A DNA stretch of 49,010 bases from Schnuerera sp. xch1 (GTDB lineage Bacteria; Bacillota; Clostridia; Tissierellales; Tepidimicrobiaceae), in NCBI RefSeq assembly GCF_019931165.1, contig NZ_JAIOUP010000016.1:1-49010 (forward strand), given 5' to 3'. Below the pieces are notes generated by a model. That model was not told the origin of the DNA, did no database searches, and was given only the letters and a program-made list of their open reading frames with translations. Numbering within the stretch: position 1 is the first letter of the stretch; every line of letters begins with the position of its first letter. The position numbers and the translations under genes are program-made. This document shows positions 8,143 to 14,966 of this stretch, piece by piece.

Positions 8143-8937
8143 TTATAATGCATATACCTTAGTAGCTTTGTCTCTATAAGTTAAATCCAAAGCTATGTCT
8201 TTATCTACATTTAGTCCATAACCTTCCATGCATTCTCTAACTGTACTATGTGCAAGAGATGGTTCATTATTTTCTTTGCTTAGATGAGCGAGCAGTACTA
8301 TCTCTCCATTTCCCATCAATATTTCTGACAAAGTTTTACCTGCATCCAAATTTGATAGATGTCCTCTCGTCCCTAATATTCTATTTTTTAAATACCAGGG
8401 ATAGCTGCCTTCTTTAAGCATCTTTAAATCATGATTTGATTCTATTAAGTAAAGCGAAGAGCCCTTAATTATGTTCTTCATATTATCATTTACCCATCCA
8501 GTATCTGTCATTATACTAATTTTAACATTTTTATAATAAAAACAATAGCCTACAGGCTCTGCTGCATCATGAAATACACTAAATGGATATACTCCTAAAT
8601 CCTTCAATTCAAAATCCTTTTCTGTTTCTATTATCTTTATATTCTCAGTTTTTATTTTACCTATGCTAGATCCCATACTAATCCAAGTATCCCTATTTGC
8701 AAAAATAGGAATATCATACCTCCTAGAAATTATGCCAACTCCTTTTATATGGTCTATATGTTCATGAGTTACAAATATACAGTCTATATCTGTTGGTAAA
8801 ACATCTATAGACGCTAATAATCCTTCAATCTTTTTACCACTAAAACCTCCATCTACTAACACTTTCATCCTATCAGTTTCAATATATTGACAGTTACCGC
8901 TGCTGCCACTAGATAGGGAACAAAACTTTATTCCCAT
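8143..8937 (-). CDS. walJ: WalJ/YycJ metallo-beta-lactamase fold hydrolase
   Basis: The 264-residue protein shows the metallo-beta-lactamase signature THEHIDHIKG (residues about 59-68) and the N-terminal SLSSGSSGNCQYIE block that marks the YycJ subfamily. More metal ligands are likely in FSVFHDA, MTDTGW and LLAHLSKEN. In Bacillus and Streptococcus YycJ/VicX proteins are linked to the WalRK cell-wall pathway and to DNA mismatch repair or coordination of division; the substrate is not settled and a nuclease activity is likely. ATG at 8937 follows GGAGGA by 7 bases. Its place between yycI and htrA is that of the Bacillus operon. Confidence 0.93.
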   Translation of the reverse strand: MGIKFCSLSSGSSGNCQYIETDRMKVLVDGGFSGKKIEGLLASIDVLPTDIDCIFVTHEHIDHIKGVGIISRRYDIPIFANRDTWISMGSSIGKIKTENIKIIETEKDFELKDLGVYPFSVFHDAAEPVGYCFYYKNVKISIMTDTGWVNDNMKNIIKGSSLYLIESNHDLKMLKEGSYPWYLKNRILGTRGHLSNLDAGKTLSEILMGNGEIVLLAHLSKENNEPSLAHSTVRECMEGYGLNVDKDIALDLTYRDKATKVYAL

Positions 8938-9028
8938 TTTTATTCCTCCAATACTAATACCTATTTTATGTATAACATATATATTATAATATATAACTTA
9001 TCAAAAAACTAATGTAAAAAAAGAAGAA

Positions 9029-9886
9029 TCAATTGATTCTTCTTAAATACTCATCTATAAATATCTTATATCCATCATTAAACTGAATCCTCCACGCAGG
9101 TATAGCTTTCCCCTGCTTTGCTTTTCCAGGTTCCTGTAGATATTCATGTCTTTCAGGATCAAAATAATAACAAAGAGAAATATCAGTAATATTTTTATCA
9201 TAACCCTCTTGCATATCTAATAAAGTTAACAAAGCTTTTGGTGCTGTACTAATATATATATCTACTTTTCCTAATTCCTTGGTGTTTAACCATTGTCTCT
9301 CAAATCTTTTAACACCCCTTTTATCAACTTGTAAATTAGTAAATGTCCTTTCCACAAGAATATCATCGTATATCTTAGAGTATTCTATGAAAAAAACACC
9401 ATTTTCTTCTTTAATAAAAGTGAGTTTCATGTCTGATGTATCAAAGTTTCCATTATTGATAAATTGTTTAGATATCTCAATAGCCTTATCCTCATCAAGG
9501 TCTTTATATACTTCTTCTTCTCTTTTATTTTCATACATGATAAGTCTATCATTAATCACTAAAATGGATTCATTCTCCTTTTTTATCTCCTTAATATTTT
9601 GTTTATACTCAATAATACCTTTGTTATTAAAATAATCTTTATTTAATTGTTGAGCATCTGCAGTTTCAAATTCTACTATTACTGAATTTAGATGAGGTAT
9701 ATCTGTGGGGATATCAGTATCTATATTTATACCTTTATCCTTTAATAGTTGTTCTACATTTGCTATAAATTCTTTACTGACAGTTGGTTCATCTGCAGGT
9801 TTCTCATCCATTATAACATATAGAACAAATATATTTGTAATAATAAAAGCTACTATCAATATGGTCTTCGCCTTTGACCAATCCAT
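9029..9886 (-). CDS. yycI: WalK regulatory protein YycI (WalI)
   Basis: YycI is a membrane-bound protein that, together with YycH, contacts the WalK transmembrane helices and tunes its kinase activity. The protein starts MDWSKAKTILIVAFIITNIFVLYVIM (one N-terminal helix at about residues 8-26), the hallmark of the family, and has a 255-residue extracytoplasmic part. The late motif AWRIQFNDGYKIFIDEYLRRI is also typical. Start at 9886 follows GGTGA. It is 23 bases downstream of yycH. The family is poorly conserved in sequence, so the N-terminus and the operon position carry most of the weight. Confidence 0.88.
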   Translation of the reverse strand: MDWSKAKTILIVAFIITNIFVLYVIMDEKPADEPTVSKEFIANVEQLLKDKGINIDTDIPTDIPHLNSVIVEFETADAQQLNKDYFNNKGIIEYKQNIKEIKKENESILVINDRLIMYENKREEEVYKDLDEDKAIEISKQFINNGNFDTSDMKLTFIKEENGVFFIEYSKIYDDILVERTFTNLQVDKRGVKRFERQWLNTKELGKVDIYISTAPKALLTLLDMQEGYDKNITDISLCYYFDPERHEYLQEPGKAKQGKAIPAWRIQFNDGYKIFIDEYLRRIN

Positions 9887-9909
9887 TCATTTCACCATCC
9901 AAGCTTTCC

Positions 9910-11340
9910 TCATTGTTTCCTATCTAGCACTAAATTTCCTTCATATACATCAAAAGCATAAGTTCTACTCTCCATGTTCAACAACCATACTCCAATTAGT
10001 TCTTCCTTTTCCTCTTTTTGGCAAGGATCTAAATATGCAACAGAAATATCCGTAATAGAAGATAGAACCACTTCTGTTAATATTTCGATATCTATATCTT
10101 CTATCGGTATATTATTGTCCTCAATATAATTTTTTTCTAATAAATCATAATTCATATTTATGACATCGAACGCTGATAACATCTTGCTACTGTCCATCAC
10201 ATCATAGTCTTTTATATTCATATCTTCCCTAATAAATCTCTTATAATTTCTAATATGTTTATTAAATACTTCTATTTGAATAAAATCTTTAGCTACATTG
10301 CTTTTCAATACTACAGGAAAACCTCGTATTCTATATTTAAAAGTTAATCTATATCCTAAATCCTCTCCTGATTGAATTTCTTCAATCTCTGCTAAATACA
10401 TATCCTTTGGCCCTCCTACATGAGTAGATAAGAACTCGGAAACCGTATTTAAACTAATATAGAGATTTCTTTCATGAACATCTTCTTCTAATGGAGCTAG
10501 GTATTCTAAAAGTCCATTTTCATTGATTTTCAAAACTTTTTGATCATACAAATATAGTATGGAACCATTATTCTCAATAATTTCTCTTACATAATCAATG
10601 TCTTTATCAAAAAATGTTTCTGCTATATTCCTAACTTCATGAATATTATTACTATCTAATTCATTTTTTACATAAACTAAAGGCATAGTTTTGGACATTT
10701 TATAAGGTATATATATATTATTGTCAACATCTAATGTATCCTTCATAGGATAATAGTAGGAATAATTTTTGCTCTCTTCTACTTCATCCAACTTAGCTTC
10801 AATATTATCAACATTTAAATCTGCACTATGCACTTTTAAATGTTGATCCCCTTGGCTAAATACAATATAAGGTTCTCCCCTACCTAAATAAACATATATA
10901 CTATCCACTTCTGAAATCATTTCAGTAATATCATTTGGCTTAGTTACATTTAAAGAACGGGCTAATATATAGGTATAAAACTTTTCAGGAAAGTAAAAAA
11001 CTATGGACTTACTATCGTTATAGGTTAAAAATTCTTCATTGGATATATCATAAGCTTCTATATCATCTGAAGACAAAATAGTCGCCAAAGAAGAATAAGT
11101 ACCAGTCCATAGATTATTATCCTCATCATTATAGAATATTGTATGACTTTTTTCATTAAAATTGAGTAGATATTTATTTGGTTTTATCATATCAGCAAAT
11201 AAATAATCCGTATATTTTTCTTCCTCATCTTCAAAAACAATTGCCTCGTAGGGTGATTGTATCCAGAATTGTCTAATTAAAAATAGACTGAGTACTACCA
11301 AGGATAGGAGTAGAAAAGTCTTCAATCTTTCTTTCAACAC
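9910..11340 (-). CDS. yycH: WalK regulatory protein YycH (WalH)
   Basis: The 476-residue protein has one N-terminal transmembrane helix (TFLLLSLVVLSLFLIRQFWI) followed by IQSP, then a large extracytoplasmic domain, exactly the topology of YycH. YycH and YycI form a heterodimer that modulates the WalK sensor kinase. I favour GTG at 11340 as the start because GAGGAG lies 9 bases upstream; the in-frame ATG at 11349 abuts that site with no spacer. It lies between the Ig-like gene (27 bases upstream) and yycI. The assignment rests on topology, length and position more than on strong motifs. Confidence 0.88.
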   Translation of the reverse strand: MLKERLKTFLLLSLVVLSLFLIRQFWIQSPYEAIVFEDEEEKYTDYLFADMIKPNKYLLNFNEKSHTIFYNDEDNNLWTGTYSSLATILSSDDIEAYDISNEEFLTYNDSKSIVFYFPEKFYTYILARSLNVTKPNDITEMISEVDSIYVYLGRGEPYIVFSQGDQHLKVHSADLNVDNIEAKLDEVEESKNYSYYYPMKDTLDVDNNIYIPYKMSKTMPLVYVKNELDSNNIHEVRNIAETFFDKDIDYVREIIENNGSILYLYDQKVLKINENGLLEYLAPLEEDVHERNLYISLNTVSEFLSTHVGGPKDMYLAEIEEIQSGEDLGYRLTFKYRIRGFPVVLKSNVAKDFIQIEVFNKHIRNYKRFIREDMNIKDYDVMDSSKMLSAFDVINMNYDLLEKNYIEDNNIPIEDIDIEILTEVVLSSITDISVAYLDPCQKEEKEELIGVWLLNMESRTYAFDVYEGNLVLDRKQ

Positions 11341-11367
11341 ACTAATCATCTCCTCATCAATGGTATA

Positions 11368-11829
11368 TTATTTAGTAGAAGGTATTGTAGATGGTTTTCT
11401 TAACGTTTCAATTAATTTATCTACTTCATAATAATAGATAATCCTCTCCTCTGGATCTATACCATTAACATTAAAATCAATAATGATTTTATTGATTCCA
11501 TGAATTAACTCTACTTCCTCAGCAAAACCTAATGCTCCAGTCTCTACATCTAAACTAGAAGTTAATATATAATCCTCTTGTCTCGGCAATTTAGCCAATG
11601 AATATTCTTCACCAGTTAAATCAATTGCCCCATAAACTTTGATCATTATATTTGTCCCTTTAGGAGCCTTTCCTGATATTAACATCGCTTTATTATTAGA
11701 GGAAGAAGACTCATCTTTTGGAGTAACAACTTCATATTTTGATGGATCTACATTTGCTGTAAATCCTATTGTTGATATAGAGATAATTATCATAAAAACA
11801 AATAAACTTATTACTAATCTTTTCCACAT
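11368..11829 (-). CDS. Uncharacterised secreted protein inserted in the wal cluster, possible Ig-like fold
   Basis: I do not recognise the family. The 153-residue protein has a clear signal peptide (positively charged MWKR, hydrophobic core LVISLFVFMIIISISTIGF, likely cleavage after FTA at about residue 25). No cell-wall anchor or transmembrane helix follows. The mature part has SGKAPKGTNIMIKVYG (about 52-67) and ELIHGINKIIIDF (about 108-120), which resemble the strand pattern of bacterial Ig-like modules that stand on surface proteins. The ATG has AGGAGG 8 bases upstream. In Bacillus walK is followed directly by yycH, so this gene is an addition. A WalR-type repeat and a -10 box precede it, implying its own WalR-controlled promoter. 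A role in envelope sensing or wall hydrolysis control is inference. Confidence 0.8.
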   Translation of the reverse strand: MWKRLVISLFVFMIIISISTIGFTANVDPSKYEVVTPKDESSSSNNKAMLISGKAPKGTNIMIKVYGAIDLTGEEYSLAKLPRQEDYILTSSLDVETGALGFAEEVELIHGINKIIIDFNVNGIDPEERIIYYYEVDKLIETLRKPSTIPSTK

Positions 11830-11876
11830 ATTTGAACCTCCTTCACCTTATATTAAGAGGATACTACTATTACATG

Positions 11877-11909
11877 ATTATACATAAGATATATTACAAT
11901 TTTATTACA
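11877..11909 (-). promoter_or_regulatory. WalR box with -10 element before the secreted Ig-like gene
   Basis: On the minus strand TGTAAT-AAAAT-TGTAAT (11909-11893) fits the WalR (YycF) consensus TGTWAH-N5-TGTWAH perfectly, with two identical half-sites. A consensus TATAAT (11882-11877) lies 10 bases downstream, and no good -35 is present. This is the arrangement of an activator-dependent promoter. It would make the secreted gene, yycH and yycI responsive to WalR separately from the walR promoter. Confidence 0.65.
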
Positions 11910-11926
11910 CCCCAATTAAAATTAAA

Positions 11927-13747
11927 TTACAGTTGACGATTATCTATTGGAAGCACTATTATTACTTCAGTACCTACATTATATTTAGATCTTAATATTA
12001 TATTTCCACCATGAGCTTCAACTATCTGTTTAGCAATAGATAATCCTAGTCCTGTTCCTCCTAATTCTCTACTTCTTCCCTTGTCAACTCTATAAAATCT
12101 TTCAAATATCCTCTTTTTATCCTCTTCAGGTATCCCTATACCATTATCGTTAACAGTAATAACTATATTATTGTTTTGCCTTTTCGCTGATATATTGATC
12201 TCTCCATTATTTGGAGTATATTTTATTGCATTAGATATTATATTTAGTATAACCTGTTCTATACCATCTCTATCTATTACAATATTTGGTAGATCGTCTT
12301 CAATGTTTAAATTCAGATTATGATTTTTTTCTCTAACTGAAAAATCAAGCTTGAAGCAAATATCTTCAATCAATCTTTTAATTGAACATTCAGCCATGTT
12401 CCATTTGGTCTTATTATAATCTAAATTGGATAGTTGAAGCAAATCTTTAACTATCCGATTCATTCTATCACATTCATCATCTATTACAGTTAAAAACTTA
12501 TGTGAAAGCTCCCTATCTATGTCTCCATATCCCATTAAGGTCTCTGTATATGATTTAATAGTGGTTATAGGAGTCTTTAACTCATGAGATACATTAGCAA
12601 CAAATTCCTTTCTCATATTATCTAGTTTATGCTGTTCAGTTATGTCTTGAAACACAATTATAACTCCTCCAACATCATCTTTCTCATTGCGGAAAGGAGC
12701 ATACTTAACCTGATAGATTGAGTTATTTATCTTCGCTATTTGATCCCCCTCAAGAGTATCAGAATCCTCATAGTCTATCTTTTCTAAATTAATCTTCTTC
12801 ATAGGAAGAAGATTTTGACTTAAAAATCCTTTTTCAGGTATATTCTCCAATTCTAATATATCAACTGCAACAGGATTAGCGTGAATAATGTAGCCATTAG
12901 TATCAACAGCTATAACTCCGTCTGCCATATAATTGAATATGGTATCTAATTTACTCTTCTCTAAGTCCATTTCATGTATTGTATCCTTTAGCTTCAACGT
13001 TAAATAGTTAAACATACTTGCTAATTGGCCCATCTCATCATTGGATTTCACCTCAACGAATTGGTCAAAATCACCTTTCGCCATTTTTTCAGCCTTTTTA
13101 GTTACATCTCTAATAGGTTCAGTTATGCTACTTGCTATTAAAAATCCTAATATTACAGTTATTGACAGCGCTAACAGAGTGGCATTAATTAAAATAGTTT
13201 TAGTATCATCTATTGTCTTATACACATCTTTAAGGTCATCTGTTATATATAGAATCCCTTTTACCTGACCTACTTTATTAAATACAGGATAAGCTAAATG
13301 CTTAAGTACAGTATTTTCATTTGCATCCTGCTTAACCCTATCACTTCTTTCTCCATCATATGCTGATAATATCAAAGTAGGATCTAAAGATTTATAGGAA
13401 AGAGCATTTTGACCTGTTATATTCTCATAATTTACATGAGAAGAGGCAACTATTCTAGGTATATCTGCATCATATATAACGTACAAGGTTTCAGTACCAC
13501 TAAAACCACTAAATCTCCATTCATTTAAACTATTTTGAATTTCGTCGCTTAATTCTAACCAATCATCTTCAGATAAGTCACTAAAAGTATTGAGTAATGT
13601 TTCTACTTGTTTTACCATTGTATTTGTTCTATTTTCTAACTGTTGTGTTTCAAATCTTTGTACTATAAAAATCCCTACGATTACCATAGCCATAAGTACA
13701 AGTAAAAAATATATTATGATAAACTTCCACTTTATACTTGAAAACAT
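11927..13747 (-). CDS. walK: Cell-wall sensor histidine kinase WalK
   Basis: WalK senses cell-wall status and phosphorylates WalR. The 606-residue domain order is: transmembrane helix 1 (about 9-29), extracytoplasmic sensor domain (30-180, PAS-like/Cache), helix 2 (about 185-205), HAMP (TEPIRDVTKKAEKMAKGDFD), PAS (about 263-370, YMADGVIAVDTNGYII), HisKA with the phosphorylated His388 in NVSHELKTPI, and HATPase_c (NIISNAIKYTPNNGEI, DNGIGIPEEDKKRIFERFYR, GGTGLGLSI). The start has GGAGGAG 9 bases upstream. It follows walR with only 3 bases between. Length and order match the Firmicutes WalK with both extracellular and cytoplasmic sensor domains. Confidence 0.97.
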   Translation of the reverse strand: MFSSIKWKFIIIYFLLVLMAMVIVGIFIVQRFETQQLENRTNTMVKQVETLLNTFSDLSEDDWLELSDEIQNSLNEWRFSGFSGTETLYVIYDADIPRIVASSHVNYENITGQNALSYKSLDPTLILSAYDGERSDRVKQDANENTVLKHLAYPVFNKVGQVKGILYITDDLKDVYKTIDDTKTILINATLLALSITVILGFLIASSITEPIRDVTKKAEKMAKGDFDQFVEVKSNDEMGQLASMFNYLTLKLKDTIHEMDLEKSKLDTIFNYMADGVIAVDTNGYIIHANPVAVDILELENIPEKGFLSQNLLPMKKINLEKIDYEDSDTLEGDQIAKINNSIYQVKYAPFRNEKDDVGGVIIVFQDITEQHKLDNMRKEFVANVSHELKTPITTIKSYTETLMGYGDIDRELSHKFLTVIDDECDRMNRIVKDLLQLSNLDYNKTKWNMAECSIKRLIEDICFKLDFSVREKNHNLNLNIEDDLPNIVIDRDGIEQVILNIISNAIKYTPNNGEINISAKRQNNNIVITVNDNGIGIPEEDKKRIFERFYRVDKGRSRELGGTGLGLSIAKQIVEAHGGNIILRSKYNVGTEVIIVLPIDNRQL

Positions 13748-13750
13748 AGG

Positions 13751-14443
13751 TTAGCTCCTCCTGAAATAGTATCCTACCCCTCTTTTAGTAATTATGTATT
13801 TATACTGTCCAGTTTTGTCTTCTATTTTTTCTCTAAGTCTTCTAATGGTTACATCTACAGTTCTTATATCCCCGTAATATTCATATCCCCAGACTTCTTC
13901 TAATAATTGTTCTCGTGTAAATACCTGTTCTAAACTTGAAGCCAAAAATTTCAATAATTCAAATTCTCTTAGGGTAAGTCCTATAACTTTTTCATTTTTT
14001 CTAACTTCATATTTATTGAAATCTATAGTTAAATCTCCAACCTCTAATACATCTCCATTTTTTAATTCTCCATTTGAATACTCTGTTCTTCTTAAATTTG
14101 CTTTTACCCTAGCTATTAACTCTCTCATGCTAAAAGGTTTAGTTATATAATCATCTGCTCCTAATTCCAATCCTAATACTTTATCCACTTCTTCTTCTTT
14201 TGCAGTAAGCATTAAAACTGGAACCGTATAATCCTTTCTAATCTCCTTTAAAACCTGAAAACCATCCTTCTTAGGAAGCATTATATCTAATAAAATTAAA
14301 TCTGGTGATATTTTATAAACTTTATCTATTGCATCTTCTCCATCAAAAGCTAAATTAATTATATAACCTTCCTTTTCTAAGTTAAATTTTATAATATCAG
14401 CTATAGACTTCTCATCTTCTACTATCAAAATATTCTTGTCCAT
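13751..14443 (-). CDS. walR: Response regulator WalR (YycF), OmpR family
   Basis: WalR is the essential DNA-binding regulator of autolysin and peptidoglycan genes. The receiver domain has the acidic pair in LIVEDEKS, phospho-acceptor Asp53 in LLDIMLPKKDG, and Lys in DDYITKPFSMREL. The C-terminal winged helix carries LTLREFELLKFLA and VWGYEYYGDIRTVDVTIRRLREKIE (shown in part). The product has 230 residues. I choose ATG 14443 since GGAGT lies 7 bases upstream; an in-frame ATG at 14449 is too close to it. A consensus promoter lies about 100 bases upstream. It heads the cluster walR, walK, secreted protein, yycH, yycI, walJ, htrA. Confidence 0.97.
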   Translation of the reverse strand: MDKNILIVEDEKSIADIIKFNLEKEGYIINLAFDGEDAIDKVYKISPDLILLDIMLPKKDGFQVLKEIRKDYTVPVLMLTAKEEEVDKVLGLELGADDYITKPFSMRELIARVKANLRRTEYSNGELKNGDVLEVGDLTIDFNKYEVRKNEKVIGLTLREFELLKFLASSLEQVFTREQLLEEVWGYEYYGDIRTVDVTIRRLREKIEDKTGQYKYIITKRGVGYYFRRS

Positions 14444-14542
14444 AAACATCACTCCATTTATCAAAAAAATATTTGTCTAACTTTCTTATATTTACCTTAA
14501 GACCTTCTATAATGAAGTGCTTATATTATTTCCTATGCATAA

Positions 14543-14571
14543 ATTATCTAACAATATATTTAACTTGTCAA
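14543..14571 (-). promoter_or_regulatory. Sigma-A type promoter of walR
   Basis: On the minus strand TTGACA (14571-14566), a 17-base spacer and GATAAT (14548-14543). This is a near-consensus vegetative promoter about 100 bases before the walR start, giving a long untranslated leader. Confidence 0.7.
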
Positions 14572-14679
14572 ACCAATATTTTAAACTTAGATCTGCTTAA
14601 AATATAATTATTATAAAAAAGGACTACAGGAAAATTTCTATAGTCTTTAAAAAAATATGGAAACTTAAATTAAATTCTA

Positions 14680-14708
14680 TTGATTTATATACATATATAG
14701 TATATAAT
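14680..14708 (+). promoter_or_regulatory. Sigma-A type promoter of the riboswitch-ATPase unit
   Basis: TTGATT (14680-14685), a 17-base spacer and TATAAT (14703-14708) lie just before the riboswitch, so transcription would begin at about 14715, at the first aptamer bases. Confidence 0.7.
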
Positions 14709-14716
14709 TAATTCAA

Positions 14717-14803
14717 CAAAGGGGAGTAGCTTTTGAATGGTTGATCGTCAATCCGGAATAATCCCGGTCAACTTACCTATTATTTTAGGTAGCAAGACCT
14801 TTG
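14717..14803 (+). ncRNA. yybP-ykoY family manganese riboswitch aptamer
   Basis: The RNA begins CAAAGGGGAGUAGC and ends AGCAAGACCUUUG, the two signature ends of the yybP-ykoY class, which pair as the P1 stem. Between them are a P2 helix and the UCAACUUACC segment that resembles the conserved second metal-binding loop. This class binds Mn2+ and normally turns on Mn efflux or Mn-dependent transporters. Here the 3' half of P1 is also the 5' half of a strong terminator hairpin. Metal-bound aptamer would therefore hold P1 and prevent termination, making an ON switch for the P-type ATPase downstream. Confidence 0.85.
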
Positions 14804-14838
14804 TTTGGATATTAATATCCAAACAAAGGTCTTTTTTG
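14795..14838 (+). terminator. Riboswitch expression platform: intrinsic terminator
   Basis: A near-perfect hairpin (arms AAGACCTTTGTTTGGATAT and complement, centre at about 14813) is followed by six T residues at 14833-14838. Its first arm overlaps the last aptamer bases, so aptamer and terminator exclude each other. Confidence 0.85.
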
Positions 14839-14966
14839 TTTATTAGATTATATTTTATAAGTATTACTCCCATTGTTTAATAGTTACCACAAAGTAACAA
14901 CTTAAGCTTTATTTTTTTACTCATAGTGGTATACTAAATACCAAATATAGAAAGGAATGATTTTCT

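Noticed and set aside
14600-14650. Possible terminator GGACTACAG...TATAGTC before the riboswitch promoter
   Set aside because: The stem needs a bulge and a mismatch, and there is no plus-strand gene upstream to terminate.
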